A DNA stretch of 64,000 nucleotides from Novosphingobium sp. PhB57. GTDB taxonomy: Bacteria; Pseudomonadota; Alphaproteobacteria; Sphingomonadales; Sphingomonadaceae. Each line of letters begins with the position of its first letter. Position 1 is the first letter of the stretch. The stretch covers positions 372,001-436,000 of the forward strand of contig NZ_SMBO01000002.1 of NCBI RefSeq assembly GCF_004342985.1, written 5' to 3'. Under the pieces are notes generated by a model that was given only the letters and a program-made list of their open reading frames with translations, was not told the origin of the DNA and did no database searches. Of this stretch, positions 9,876 to 18,962 are shown piece by piece. The translations under genes and the position numbers were made by a program.

Positions 9876-10706
9876 ATGACCGAATACCAGACCGTCGAAC
9901 CCGGAAGCGAAACCGTCCTGCGCGACGGCACCATCAAGCTGCACGGCCCCGAGGGCTTCGAGGGCATGCGCAAGGCCGGCCGCCTTGCCGCCATGATCCT
10001 CGACGAGATCGCACCGATGGTGCAGCCGGGCGTGACCACGGCCGCCATCGACGACAAAGTGCGCGAACTTACGCTGGACGGCGCCGCCGTGCCCGCCACC
10101 CTGGGCTACCGCGGCTATGCCCATTCGTGCTGCATCTCGATCAACCATGTGGTCTGCCACGGAATTCCCTCCGACAAGGCGATAAAGGACGGCGATATCG
10201 TCAATATCGACGTTACGCCGCTGCTGGACGGCTGGCACGGCGACACCAGCCGCATGTACCTGGCGGGCGATGTCTCGCTGAAGGCGCGTCGCCTGGTCGA
10301 GGTGACGTACGAATGCCTGATGATCGGCATCGAGCAGGCCCGGCCCGGCAACCGCGTGGGTGACATCGGCGCGGCGATCCAGGCCTATGCCGAGTCGTTC
10401 CGTTACGGCGTCGTGCGCGAATTCTGCGGCCACGGCCTCGGCCGCCTGTTCCACGACGCACCCGAAGTCGTGCATGCCGGCCGCCCCGGCACCGGGCCGC
10501 TGCTGAAGCCCGGCATGTTCATGACCATCGAACCGATGATCAACCTGGGCAAGCCGCCGGTAAAGCTGCTGTCCGACGGCTGGACGGCAGTGACGCGCGA
10601 CAAGTCGCTGTCGGCGCAGTTCGAGCATTCGATCGGCATCACCGAAACCGGCTGCGAGATCTTCACCACCAGCCCCCAGGGTCTTCACAAGCCGCCCTAC
10701 GCCTGA
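9876..10706 (+). CDS. map: Methionine aminopeptidase, type I
   Basis: Removes the initiator methionine from nascent proteins. The product is 276 residues. The metal ligands of the pita-bread fold are in place: the two aspartates in VNIDVTPLLDGWHGDTSR, the histidine in GHGLGRLFHDAPEV, and the glutamates in MTIEPM and QFEHSIGITETG. It begins MTEYQTVEPGSE; about 20 extra N-terminal residues precede the core, as in other sphingomonads. It stands alone, 74 bp downstream of the DUF3298 gene. Confidence 0.97.
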   Translation: MTEYQTVEPGSETVLRDGTIKLHGPEGFEGMRKAGRLAAMILDEIAPMVQPGVTTAAIDDKVRELTLDGAAVPATLGYRGYAHSCCISINHVVCHGIPSDKAIKDGDIVNIDVTPLLDGWHGDTSRMYLAGDVSLKARRLVEVTYECLMIGIEQARPGNRVGDIGAAIQAYAESFRYGVVREFCGHGLGRLFHDAPEVVHAGRPGTGPLLKPGMFMTIEPMINLGKPPVKLLSDGWTAVTRDKSLSAQFEHSIGITETGCEIFTTSPQGLHKPPYA

Positions 10707-10794
10707 CGAGTCATCGCCCCGGCGTACGCGCCCGGGCGTGACCTGACGTCTTCGCCATGACAGCCTCCTTTCCCGACACAGGGAAGGGAGAGCC

Positions 10795-11844
10795 ATGGCC
10801 ACCGCAGCATTCGATCTCACCGGCGGCGTCCCGGAAGAACGCGAGTTCGTCGTCGCGGAAAAGCCCGATGACGGGCTGCGCGATGCCGTGAACGTGTGGA
10901 TCGAGGAGGAGAACGGCCTCTTCGCCATGCGGATCGGCGTCGAGGCGGTCGGCAATGCCTGGGACAGGCACGAATTCTGGCTCGACGTTGCCTTTGCCGA
11001 TGGCCGCCTGCTCTCGAAACGCGGGGACGGAGCGGTTCATGCACCTCATGGTGCCGATGGCCGCCCGACGGTGCGCGGTACCGGCCCGGTTCGCTTCGAA
11101 TGCGAGGACCCCTTCCGCCGCTGGACCGTCTCCTACCGGGGGCAGGCGGCGGAAACTTCGGCACAGGCCATAATCGACGATCCCGATTTCAAGGAAACCC
11201 GCTGGAGCGACCTGGAGATCGCGGCCGAAATGGACATGGCCGCGCCGCCCTGGGTGCCGGGATCGCTCCTGCCCGAAGCGGCCGCAGCGCTTGGCGGCGA
11301 GCAGGGCAGCTTCATGAGCCCGCGCTACGAGCAGCTCTTTCGCTGCAGCGGCACGGTCACCGTCGACGGCGTGGGCCGCCCGTTCAAGGGCAACGGGCTG
11401 CGCATTCGGCGCACCGGCTTTCGCGCCTTCGCCGGCTTCTGGGGCCATTGCTGGCAATCGGCGGTCTTTCCGGATGGCCGCGCCTTCGGCTTCAATATCT
11501 ATCCCCCGCGCGAGGATGGGGAGCCGAACTATGCCGAGGGCTGGATCATCGATACCGACGGTGTCCACACCCCGGCGCGCCCGGTGGAAGTGCCGTGGCT
11601 GCGCCGCTTCGTCACCGGCGGCGAGGATGTGTCCTGCGTGCTCGAAACCGTCGACGGCCGCCGCGTGGCGATCGCGGGCACGACATTCGTCAATGTCCGT
11701 TCGCGCGGCGGGTTCGCCAAGCCGGTGGATTGGCCCGCGGACTTCCCGCTCGTCCAGCAGAGCCACGCCTTCTATACGTGGGACGGGCAGAGCACGACCG
11801 GCATGATCGAGCGCTCCAGCAAGCCGAGTGTGATGGAGTCGTAG
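10795..11844 (+). CDS. Uncharacterised protein, possibly lipocalin/CrtC-like
   Basis: A 349-residue protein without a signal peptide or membrane segment. The start has a good ribosome site (GGGAAGGGAGAGCC). It is rich in aromatic beta-strand patterns (VWIEEENGLFAMRIGVE, FRAFAGFWGHCWQSAVFPDG, GWIIDTDGVH). This resembles the two-domain lipocalin-like AttH/CrtC fold proteins often found near lipid or isoprenoid genes in sphingomonads. That assignment is by general pattern only. Neighbours (map, glycosyltransferase) do not clarify the role. Confidence 0.75.
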   Translation: MATAAFDLTGGVPEEREFVVAEKPDDGLRDAVNVWIEEENGLFAMRIGVEAVGNAWDRHEFWLDVAFADGRLLSKRGDGAVHAPHGADGRPTVRGTGPVRFECEDPFRRWTVSYRGQAAETSAQAIIDDPDFKETRWSDLEIAAEMDMAAPPWVPGSLLPEAAAALGGEQGSFMSPRYEQLFRCSGTVTVDGVGRPFKGNGLRIRRTGFRAFAGFWGHCWQSAVFPDGRAFGFNIYPPREDGEPNYAEGWIIDTDGVHTPARPVEVPWLRRFVTGGEDVSCVLETVDGRRVAIAGTTFVNVRSRGGFAKPVDWPADFPLVQQSHAFYTWDGQSTTGMIERSSKPSVMES

Positions 11845-11904
11845 AGATGCATGAAGGTGGCGTGTTGCGGCTCTCGGCCGAGGGTTGCTGCCCCCGGGCT
11901 TCGC

Positions 11905-13272
11905 TCACGGCGGCGCGGCCTGCACCGGCTTGCTCAGAAGCGCGAGGAGCGAGATGCGGTTGAAGAACCACATCCTCTGCAATTCCAGGCCGCTGTATTT
12001 CCGCAGGGTATTGGCGAAAGTATAAGGCGTATACCAGACGTTGTGGTCCGGGTGGACGGCTTCCAGGAACGTCTCGGTTTCGGCCACGTAGTCGAAATGG
12101 CGCGACCGGCACTGGAAGGCGTCGGGCACGGAAATGAGGAAGAGATTGGCGTCCACCGCCGCGATCTCACCGAGGAACGCCTCGACATCCGCGACATGCT
12201 CCATCACTTCGGGAACGAGCACGACATCGTAGCTGTCAGTGACTTGCGCGAAGTCGGTGAACAGCCGTCCTGTCACGAACGGCCGCAGCTGTTCCAGCGC
12301 CTCGCCATGGGGATCGAGCCCATCGAGTTGCCGGCAATGCGCTTCAAGCTGGACATGAAGCGAGGTTCGCGGATCGGTAATCGGCCAGTCCGCGCAGCCC
12401 ACATGCAGCACCCGCTGACCGGCGAGCAGGCTGGCGAGAACCTCCATCCTGCCGAGCGAGGCCAGTTCGGCGCCCACTTGCACGCGCTGCAGGAAGTACG
12501 GGGCGTGGATGCCTTCGAGCGGAGATGCGCGCGGCGGGGGTGGTGGCGATGGCATTGCCGGAGTGGGTGCTGTCACTGCCGGCGACGATGAAGGCGTCGT
12601 TTCCGGGGGCTGCCGGGACTGGCTTGCCATGGCGCCGATGTCGGTCCTGTGCATGTCCTCGTAAGTGCGCAGGGTGGAACCCCAGAGTTGATGGGCATAG
12701 ACCGGGTCGCTGCCGCCATACGTCACGCCCGTGAAGTGGCGCGGGATGAACATGTGGCTCGGATAAATGCGCAGCGGGGTATAGGCGAACTTGCGGTAGC
12801 AGTCGGTCAGGCGCTGCGGACCCACGGTTTTCCAGGCCATGTCGCCGATAACCGAGGGGCTGGCGGCGATGTCCTCGACGATTTGCCGCACGAAGCCATT
12901 GCCGGCCTCGCATCCGAAATAGCCGGCGGCGATCAGGCCGGGACGGGCGATTTCGCTTTCCCAGCAGGCGAACGCCTCGCAGTCGAGCAGGGCTTCGTCG
13001 AGCGGGCGCAGGCAGATCGAATCGGCATCGAAAACCAGGCCGCCATGTTCGAGCAGGATTTCCCAGCGCATCATGTCTGCCACGCCGTTGAGTTCGCGCG
13101 GGGCCATCTGCCGCATGTGAGCCGCGTTCACCCAGTTGCGCCCGTCCAGTTCGGCATTGCCCCAGAGGCGGAACTGCCAATCGGGATGGGCCGCGCGCCA
13201 GGTCTCGATGCAATTGTCGGGGCGGCGGGCCTCGTCGCCCACCCAGATAAAATGGAAGCTCTTCGGAATCAT
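11905..13272 (-). CDS. Bifunctional glycosyltransferase (OCH1/GT32-like) and methyltransferase
   Basis: A 455-residue fusion. Residues 1-200 resemble DXD-type sugar transferases (Gly_transf_sug): MIPKSFHFIWVGD start, RWEILLEHGGLVFDADSICL with DAD at 82-84, and WGSTLRTYEDMH. A Pro/Ser/Thr-rich linker spans about 215-252. Residues 260-455 look like a class I SAM-dependent methyltransferase, with VLHVGCADW as motif I near 288-296 and VVLVPEVMEHVADVE as motif II/III. It could glycosylate and then methylate a surface glycan. No adjacent polysaccharide genes are present, and the substrate is unknown. Confidence 0.88.
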   Translation of the reverse strand: MIPKSFHFIWVGDEARRPDNCIETWRAAHPDWQFRLWGNAELDGRNWVNAAHMRQMAPRELNGVADMMRWEILLEHGGLVFDADSICLRPLDEALLDCEAFACWESEIARPGLIAAGYFGCEAGNGFVRQIVEDIAASPSVIGDMAWKTVGPQRLTDCYRKFAYTPLRIYPSHMFIPRHFTGVTYGGSDPVYAHQLWGSTLRTYEDMHRTDIGAMASQSRQPPETTPSSSPAVTAPTPAMPSPPPPPRASPLEGIHAPYFLQRVQVGAELASLGRMEVLASLLAGQRVLHVGCADWPITDPRTSLHVQLEAHCRQLDGLDPHGEALEQLRPFVTGRLFTDFAQVTDSYDVVLVPEVMEHVADVEAFLGEIAAVDANLFLISVPDAFQCRSRHFDYVAETETFLEAVHPDHNVWYTPYTFANTLRKYSGLELQRMWFFNRISLLALLSKPVQAAPP

Positions 13273-13408
13273 CAGGCGGCTCCCGGCGGAAAAGGGCGTT
13301 GCTGCCGAGAGCTAAAGCGATGCGGTGTATCAAGTCCGAAGGGGGGCTAGGGAATTGTCCCGAGAAGGACCGGTCCGGGCCATGAGACAAGCGGGTAATG
13401 AAAGAAGC

Positions 13409-13439
13409 GGGCCTGCTCCGCGACATGCGAAGCAGGCCC
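13409..13439. repeat. Intergenic hairpin
   Basis: Nine-bp stem gggcctgct/agcaggccc with a 13-bp loop, in the 260-bp gap between the TonB-like gene and the glycosyltransferase start. No T-run follows on either strand. The rest of this gap has one further hairpin (13467-13506) and no gene. Confidence 0.5.
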
Positions 13440-13466
13440 ATCCCCCACCGAGGGCGGGAGCATCAG

Positions 13467-13506
13467 CCGGAGCGGCACACAAAGTGCGGAAGCGGTGCCG
13501 CTCCGG
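13467..13506 (-). terminator. Hairpin after the TonB-like gene
   Basis: A perfect 12-bp stem, ccggagcggcac/gtgccgctccgg (13467-13478 and 13495-13506), sits 27 bp after the stop of the minus-strand TonB-like gene. There is no clear T-run, so termination is inferred from position only. Confidence 0.45.
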
Positions 13507-13532
13507 GCGGGTGACCTCTGGGGGTTTCGAGG

Positions 13533-14231
13533 TCAGTCCCGCGGGATGATCCAGCGGATCGTCCCCAGGTAACTACCGGAGGCGGCCTGGCCTTCGGCAT
13601 TGGTGGCCGGTTCGAACCGGGCACGCCTGCTGACGTATTTGCAGGTGGCCTCGTCGAGGCCGGTGAAGCCGCTCGACGCGACGATGGCGCATTGGCTGAC
13701 GCGCCCGCGCGCATCGATGTCGAGCCTGAAATGGACGCTGCCCTGGTGTTCGGCGCGCAAATCCGCGGTGGGGTAGTCCTGCGTGGTGACCCAGCCCGAT
13801 GCGGCATTGCTGGGAAGCGCCCCGCGCGGCTGGAACCGGGCCGGGGTCTCGGTTGGCGTGGGCAGCGCCACCGCGACTCTCTCCGTGGGTTCGAAGGAAC
13901 TGGGCGTGGCCGTGGGCACCGTGGTGGAGACCTGAACCGGATCCTGGGCAGGAAGCTGGATTCGCGGCGTCGGGGCGGTCAGCAGCGGCTGATCCACGGG
14001 CCTATCGGGCTGCGCCTGGGGTTCGGGCGGAGGTGGAACCGGGATAGGTTCCAGCCTGATCTGGGTCGCTTCGGGGTTCTTCGGCGGATCGCTCCTGAGC
14101 AGGGTGACCGCGAAACCGTTGACCAGGGCGAGAACGAGTCCACCCTGTATCAAGGCCACGATGCCGCCGGTGAGCGCCTTCTGGCTTCCGTTGGCCAGAC
14201 TTTTTGTGGAATGTCGATCGACGTAGGACAT
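13533..14231 (-). CDS. TonB-like energy transducer protein
   Basis: A 232-residue inner-membrane protein with the TonB plan: a short cytoplasmic N-terminus, one membrane anchor (about residues 20-45, ALTGGIVALIQGGLVLALVNGF), a proline-rich periplasmic spacer (about 55-150), and a C-terminal TonB domain (HQGSVHFRLDIDARGRV...FTGLDEATCKYVSRRARFEPA). TonB proteins pass proton-motive energy from ExbBD to outer-membrane receptors; no exbBD genes or receptors are adjacent. The ATG at 14231 has a GAGAGG site upstream and is preferred to a GTG 24 bp earlier. Confidence 0.9.
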   Translation of the reverse strand: MSYVDRHSTKSLANGSQKALTGGIVALIQGGLVLALVNGFAVTLLRSDPPKNPEATQIRLEPIPVPPPPEPQAQPDRPVDQPLLTAPTPRIQLPAQDPVQVSTTVPTATPSSFEPTERVAVALPTPTETPARFQPRGALPSNAASGWVTTQDYPTADLRAEHQGSVHFRLDIDARGRVSQCAIVASSGFTGLDEATCKYVSRRARFEPATNAEGQAASGSYLGTIRWIIPRD

Positions 14232-14345
14232 CGGCAATCCTCTCCATGGGTACACCGCGTTCTTGCGACGTCACGAGCTTGCGGTTGGTCGCAAGTCCGG
14301 TGCACTTCATGGAAAGAAGGCTATCACGAATCGAAACAATTCAAA

Positions 14346-14406
14346 TAAAATTATACTAAGCACAACAAGCATTTAACATGTCTTGTTTATCATCTGCTTG
14401 CTTAGT
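14346..14406 (-). promoter_or_regulatory. AT-rich nested inverted repeat: rpoN terminator and/or TonB-gene promoter
   Basis: Outer arms actaagca (14355-14362) and tgcttagt (14399-14406) enclose inner arms aacaag (14364-14369) and cttgtt (14382-14387). On the minus strand the structure directly follows the rpoN stop and is followed by a perfect TATAAT and an AT-rich tail. It could end rpoN transcription or carry the -10 box of the TonB-like gene. The local base composition is far more AT-rich than its surroundings. Confidence 0.5.
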
Positions 14407-14408
14407 TC

Positions 14409-15890
14409 TTACCGCACCGCAGCAATAGCCTTCTGGCGGCGGCGCTGCACCGAACTGCCCAGCCCGATGGCCTCGCGGTACTTGGCGACGGTGCGGCGGG
14501 CCAGTTCGAAGCCTTTGTCCTTCAGCAGGTCCACCAGGGCATCGTCGGACAGGATGGCTTTGGGATCTTCGGCGTCGACAAGGCGGCGGATGGCCGCCTT
14601 GACCGCTTCGGCCGAAGCGCCTTCCCCGCCGGCGGCGGCGACGCCCGAGGTGAAGAAGAACTTCAGTTCGTAAGTCCCGCGCGGACAGCTGAGATATTTG
14701 TTCGAGGTGACGCGGCTGACGGTCGATTCGTGCATGCCGATCGCCTCGGCCACGGTGCGCAAAGTCAACGGCCTGAGCTGCGATATGCCGCCGCTGAAAA
14801 AGCCTTCCTGCTGCTTCACCAGTTCGCTGGCGACTTTCAGGATGGTCTTCTGCCGCTGGTCCAGCGCCTTGATCAGCCAGTTCGCATCCGCCAGCTTTTC
14901 CGAGAGCCAGGCGCGCGAGCCCTTGTCGGCGCATGTGCCTTTCAATTCCACGTAGTAGCTGCGGTTGACGATCAGGCGCGGCAGGCTGGCCTGGTTGACG
15001 GCGACATTCCAGCCGCCGTCGCTGCGCGGCGTGACGAGGATATCCGGGGTGACCGCAGCGCTGGGTTCGCCGCCGAAGCGCAGGCCGGGTTTCGGGTCGT
15101 AGCCGCGCAGCTCGGACAGCATGTCGGCGAAATCCTCGTCGTCCACGCCGCAGATGCGCTTGAGCCGGGCCAGTTCGCCGCGCGCGAGCAAGTCGAGATT
15201 GTCGATCAGCCGCGCCATCAGCGGGTCGAGGCGGTCGGCCTCCCGCGCCTGGAGAGCGATGCATTCGGACAGGGTTCGCGCGCCGACGCCGGTGGGATCG
15301 AGCGAATGGACGACGGCCAGTGCCGCCTCCGCCTCGGCCTGATCGATGGCGAGGTCTTCCGCGATTTCCGCGAGCGCAACCGGCAGGTAGCCCGCTTCGT
15401 CCAGTTGCCCGATCAGGTAGCGGGCGATCCCGGCCAGCAGAGGGTCGCCGGTGGCAGCGCCGACTTGCGCTTCGAGGTGCTCCACCAAGGTCGCTTCGCC
15501 CCGGCCGCGTTCCTCGATGGCGGGCAGTTCCTCGCCGCCGCCGAGGCGCAGGTCGGCGGACCATTCCCCGGTGTCGCGGTCGCGATCGAGCGCGGAAGCG
15601 TCGATATCGAGCGGGCGGTCGTCCTCTCCCCGTCCTTCGCCGATGAGCCGGTCCACTGGCGATTCCTCAAGCGTGGTGCGGCGCGCTTCCTCGGGCACGT
15701 CGACGGTTTCGGAGGCCGGTGCAGCCGGTTCGCCGCCCACGTCGAGCAGGGGGTTGGCCTCCAGCGTTTCGCCGATGAAGGTTTCCACTTCGAGGTTGGA
15801 CAGCGCCAGCAGCTTGATCGCTTGCTGGAGCTGCGGGGTCATGACCAGCGACTGGCTTTGCCTGAGGTCCAGGCGCGGTCCCAGGGCCAT
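14409..15890 (-). CDS. rpoN: RNA polymerase sigma-54 factor
   Basis: Alternative sigma factor recognising -24/-12 promoters and requiring AAA+ activators. The 493-residue protein has the glutamine-rich region I (LRQSQSLVMTPQLQQAIKLLALSNLE), an acidic region II, the core-binding and HTH regions (TLRTVAEAIGMHESTVSRVTSNKYL), and the C-terminal RpoN box ARRTVAKYREAIGL. It follows lptB by 56 bp on the same strand, the common lptB-rpoN order. Its probable local target is glnB. After the stop lies an AT-rich inverted repeat. Confidence 0.97.
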   Translation of the reverse strand: MALGPRLDLRQSQSLVMTPQLQQAIKLLALSNLEVETFIGETLEANPLLDVGGEPAAPASETVDVPEEARRTTLEESPVDRLIGEGRGEDDRPLDIDASALDRDRDTGEWSADLRLGGGEELPAIEERGRGEATLVEHLEAQVGAATGDPLLAGIARYLIGQLDEAGYLPVALAEIAEDLAIDQAEAEAALAVVHSLDPTGVGARTLSECIALQAREADRLDPLMARLIDNLDLLARGELARLKRICGVDDEDFADMLSELRGYDPKPGLRFGGEPSAAVTPDILVTPRSDGGWNVAVNQASLPRLIVNRSYYVELKGTCADKGSRAWLSEKLADANWLIKALDQRQKTILKVASELVKQQEGFFSGGISQLRPLTLRTVAEAIGMHESTVSRVTSNKYLSCPRGTYELKFFFTSGVAAAGGEGASAEAVKAAIRRLVDAEDPKAILSDDALVDLLKDKGFELARRTVAKYREAIGLGSSVQRRRQKAIAAVR

Positions 15891-15946
15891 GGCCTAGCGG
15901 GCCTGCGTGAGCGGGCCTTTCGACAGGCATGAGCCTGCCGCGAGGG

Positions 15947-16759
15947 TCACAGCGTGAAGCCTTCGCCGAGGTACAGCCGGCGCACGTTTTCGTCCGCCAC
16001 CAGGGCTTCGGGGCTGCCGGCGAACAGGACCTGGCCGCCGTAGATGATGCAGGCACGGTCGACGATGTCGAGCGTCTCGCGCACGTTGTGGTCCGTGATG
16101 AGCACGCCGATGCCGCGCGTCTTGAGATCGCGCACGAGGTCGCGGATGTCGGAGATGGACAGCGGGTCGATGCCGGCGAACGGTTCGTCCAGCAGCATGA
16201 TCGAGGGCTTGGCCGCCAGCGCGCGCGCGATTTCGCAGCGGCGGCGCTCGCCGCCCGAAAGCGCCATGGCCGGGCTGGAGCGCAGGCGGGTGAGGCCGAA
16301 TTCGTCAAGCAGGCGTTCCAGCTCGCTGGCGCGGACGTTCTTGTCGGGCTCGTTGAGTTCGAGCACGGCGCCGATGTTCTGTTCCACCGTCAGGCCGCGG
16401 AAGATGGAGGTTTCCTGCGGCAGGTAACCGAGGCCGAGCACGGCGCGGCGGTACATCGGCAGGCGCGTCACGTCGACGCCGTCCATCAGGATGCGGCCCG
16501 AATCGGGGCGCACCAGGCCCATGATCGAATAGAAACAGGTCGTCTTGCCGGCGCCGTTGGGGCCGAGCAGGCCGAGAACCTCTCCCTTGGCGACGGACAG
16601 CGAGATGTCGGTAAGCACCGCGCGCTTGTCGTAGCTCTTGGCGATCGAGATCACTTCGAGTCCGCCGGCTTCGGCGACGGTTGGCACGTGGTGGCCTGCA
16701 CCTTGGCGGTCCGGCCCGGAGTCAGCCGGGTGCGGGGGGAGTTCGGTGGTTCCGGTCAT
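15947..16759 (-). CDS. lptB: LPS export ABC transporter ATP-binding protein
   Basis: Cytoplasmic ATPase that powers LptFG in lipopolysaccharide export. At 270 residues it has Walker A in LLGPNGAGKTTCFY, the signature LSGGERRRCEIARAL, Walker B in IMLLDEPFAGIDPLS and the switch histidine in LITDHNVRETL. The N-terminus is about 30 residues longer than in E. coli. lptA and lptC, often just upstream, are absent from the flanking 200 bp, so they are presumably elsewhere. Confidence 0.95.
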   Translation of the reverse strand: MTGTTELPPHPADSGPDRQGAGHHVPTVAEAGGLEVISIAKSYDKRAVLTDISLSVAKGEVLGLLGPNGAGKTTCFYSIMGLVRPDSGRILMDGVDVTRLPMYRRAVLGLGYLPQETSIFRGLTVEQNIGAVLELNEPDKNVRASELERLLDEFGLTRLRSSPAMALSGGERRRCEIARALAAKPSIMLLDEPFAGIDPLSISDIRDLVRDLKTRGIGVLITDHNVRETLDIVDRACIIYGGQVLFAGSPEALVADENVRRLYLGEGFTL

Positions 16760-16968
16760 GTTCAGAGCGGTTTACGCATGCCCCCGTTGCTCGGCAAGCG
16801 GGCAATTCCCGGATATGGAGGCAAATGGCAGGTTTCCTGCATGGTTCGGCGCATTTGCGGAACCGGGCAAGATTGTTGCGGGTTGTAGGGTAAACTTGAA
16901 ATCCACGCGCTCAAGTGATCTAGTGGGTTCCAGGATAGATCAAAGGTCGCAGACAAGACGGGACAACC

Positions 16969-17469
16969 ATGATGGACAGGATCGGCAAACAAGATACGGC
17001 GCCTCGCACCGGGATCCTGCCCCGGAACCGAACCCTGGATGCGCGCGGTTCCCTGCCCGATCCGCTTGCCGCATCGCGCGGCGGCCATCTTCCCGACAAG
17101 CCCGTGGCGCCCGAAGGCGGTTCCATGCACGACTGGTCGAAGACCGACTGGCGCCGCAAGATGAGCGACAACATCGCCTATGCCCTGCTGGTCTACACCG
17201 CATTGCAGATTTTCGTGACGGTGGGCGCGCTCAAGGCCCACGGCGAATCGCTGCTGCCCTATCTTGCGCTGGTGATCCTGGTGGTCGCGATCATTCCGGC
17301 CTGCCGCCGGTTCGAGGCGCGCTGGAACCGGCTGGACGACGAGCAGGCCCACGATCCCGTGCTGGGCCCTTATTTCCGCCGCGACCGCATACTCCTGTGG
17401 GTGCTGGCGATCGGGCTGCCTTTCGCGATCACCGGGCTGTTCAAGGGCCTTTCCCTGCTGACGGCGTGA
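16969..17469 (+). CDS. Small multi-pass membrane protein, function unknown
   Basis: A 166-residue protein with a polar N-terminal 70 residues and three predicted membrane segments: AYALLVYTALQIFVTVGALK, LPYLALVILVVAIIPAC and LLWVLAIGLPFAITGLFKGL. It is not recognised as a named family. The first ATG of a double ATG is taken; internal ATGs at the MHDWSK or MSDNIAY segments would also keep all membrane helices. Divergent from lptB and 105 bp before the pmbA start. Confidence 0.7.
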   Translation: MMDRIGKQDTAPRTGILPRNRTLDARGSLPDPLAASRGGHLPDKPVAPEGGSMHDWSKTDWRRKMSDNIAYALLVYTALQIFVTVGALKAHGESLLPYLALVILVVAIIPACRRFEARWNRLDDEQAHDPVLGPYFRRDRILLWVLAIGLPFAITGLFKGLSLLTA

Positions 17470-17573
17470 ACGATCCTCACGCGAGATTTGCGCTCGGCCG
17501 CCGCGGAGTTTAGGGCTGCGCTCCCCCTGTGCCGGTATCGCGCCGGTCTCGCAGGGCATGGAGACCCGAAGAG

Positions 17574-18920
17574 ATGCTCAGCCCCCAGGAAGCGCTCGAC
17601 CGCGCCCAGGACCTCGCCGACCGTGCACGCAAGGCCGGCGCCGATGCCGCCGACGCCGTGTTCGGCGCCAGTTCGTCCGAGGGGATCCAGGTGCGCCTGG
17701 GCAATCTGGAAGATGTCGAAAGGTCCGAAAGCGAGCATATTTCCCTGCGCGTCTTCGTCGGCAGGCGTTCGGCCAGCATCGGATCCTCCGATCTTTCCCC
17801 CCAGGCGCTCGACGAACTCGCCGCCCGCGCCCTGTCCATGGCCAAGGCAGCGCCCGAAGACGCTTTCGCGGGGCTGGCGCCTGAAGACCTGCTGACCCGC
17901 GCGCCCTGGCCCGAACTCGACCTGCTGGACCCGGCCGAGCCCAGCCCGCAGGCGCTGCGCGCCGCCGCGCTGGAGGCGGAGGAAGCCGCCCGCGCGATTG
18001 CCGGCGTCTCCAACTCCGATGGCGCCACCGCCAGCGCCGGCAGCGGTGTCTTCGCGCTCGCCACCAGCCATGGCTTTGCCGGCGCCTATGGCTCCACCAG
18101 CCACTCGGTCAGCGTGTCGATCGTGGCGGGAGAAGGTTCGGCCAAGCAGCGCGACTATGCCTGGCGCTCGGCGCATCACCGCGAGGATCTGCCGCCGCCC
18201 GCCGAGATCGGCGCGCTGGCCGGCGAACGCGCGGTGGCCCGCCTCAATCCGGGGCGCATGGCCAGCGGGCCAATGCCGGTCGTCTTCGACCCGCGGGTGG
18301 GCGGCTCGCTGATCGGTCATCTCACGGGCGCCATTTCCGGCAGCGCCATCGCGCGCCGCTCCAGCTTCCTGCTCGACCGCCTGGAAGAGCAGATCTTCGC
18401 GCCGGGCATCGTCCTGGTGGAGGAACCCCACACGCGGCGCGGCCTGCGTTCGCGCCCGTTCGACGGCGAGGGACTGGCCACGCGGACGCGCAACCTGGTG
18501 GAAGACGGCCGCCTGACCGGCTGGCTGCTGGACAGCGCCTCGGCCCGCCAGCTCGGGCTTGCGCCGACCGGCCACGCCGCGCGCGGCGGCGGCGGGGCGC
18601 CGGGCGTCTCGGTGGGCAACCTGCATCTCCAGCCCGGCACGGCGACGCCGGAAGCGCTGATGGCGGACATCGAGGACGGGGTCTACATCACCGAACTGAT
18701 CGGCCACGGCGTCAACGGCGTGACCGGCGATTACAGCCGGGGCGCTTCGGGCTTCCGCATCGTCGGCGGTCAGATTGCAGGACCGATCGCGGAGTTCACG
18801 GTGGCGGGCAACCTGCTGGCGATGTTCGCGGGCCTCAGCGCCGCCAACGACCTGGAATGGCACCGCGCCATCAACGTGCCGACCTTGCGCGTCGACGGGA
18901 TGACCATCGCTGGAGATTGA
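17574..18920 (+). CDS. pmbA: TldD/PmbA family metalloprotease subunit
   Basis: A 448-residue member of the TldD/PmbA (TldE) family, which forms heterodimers that cleave unstructured peptides and mature some peptide antibiotics. Conserved features include LGNLEDVERSESEHISLRVFVG, the central RSSFLLDRLEEQIFAPG and the glycine-rich end GVNGVTGDYSRGASGFRI. It lacks an HEXXH zinc site, as expected for the PmbA/TldE partner. The ATG at 17574 fits the usual family N-terminus; a longer frame upstream does not. No tldD is adjacent. Confidence 0.93.
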   Translation: MLSPQEALDRAQDLADRARKAGADAADAVFGASSSEGIQVRLGNLEDVERSESEHISLRVFVGRRSASIGSSDLSPQALDELAARALSMAKAAPEDAFAGLAPEDLLTRAPWPELDLLDPAEPSPQALRAAALEAEEAARAIAGVSNSDGATASAGSGVFALATSHGFAGAYGSTSHSVSVSIVAGEGSAKQRDYAWRSAHHREDLPPPAEIGALAGERAVARLNPGRMASGPMPVVFDPRVGGSLIGHLTGAISGSAIARRSSFLLDRLEEQIFAPGIVLVEEPHTRRGLRSRPFDGEGLATRTRNLVEDGRLTGWLLDSASARQLGLAPTGHAARGGGGAPGVSVGNLHLQPGTATPEALMADIEDGVYITELIGHGVNGVTGDYSRGASGFRIVGGQIAGPIAEFTVAGNLLAMFAGLSAANDLEWHRAINVPTLRVDGMTIAGD

Positions 18921-18962
18921 GCGGGCCGCAGGGCGTTTTCCCGTCGCGCGCAACTGGCCTGG

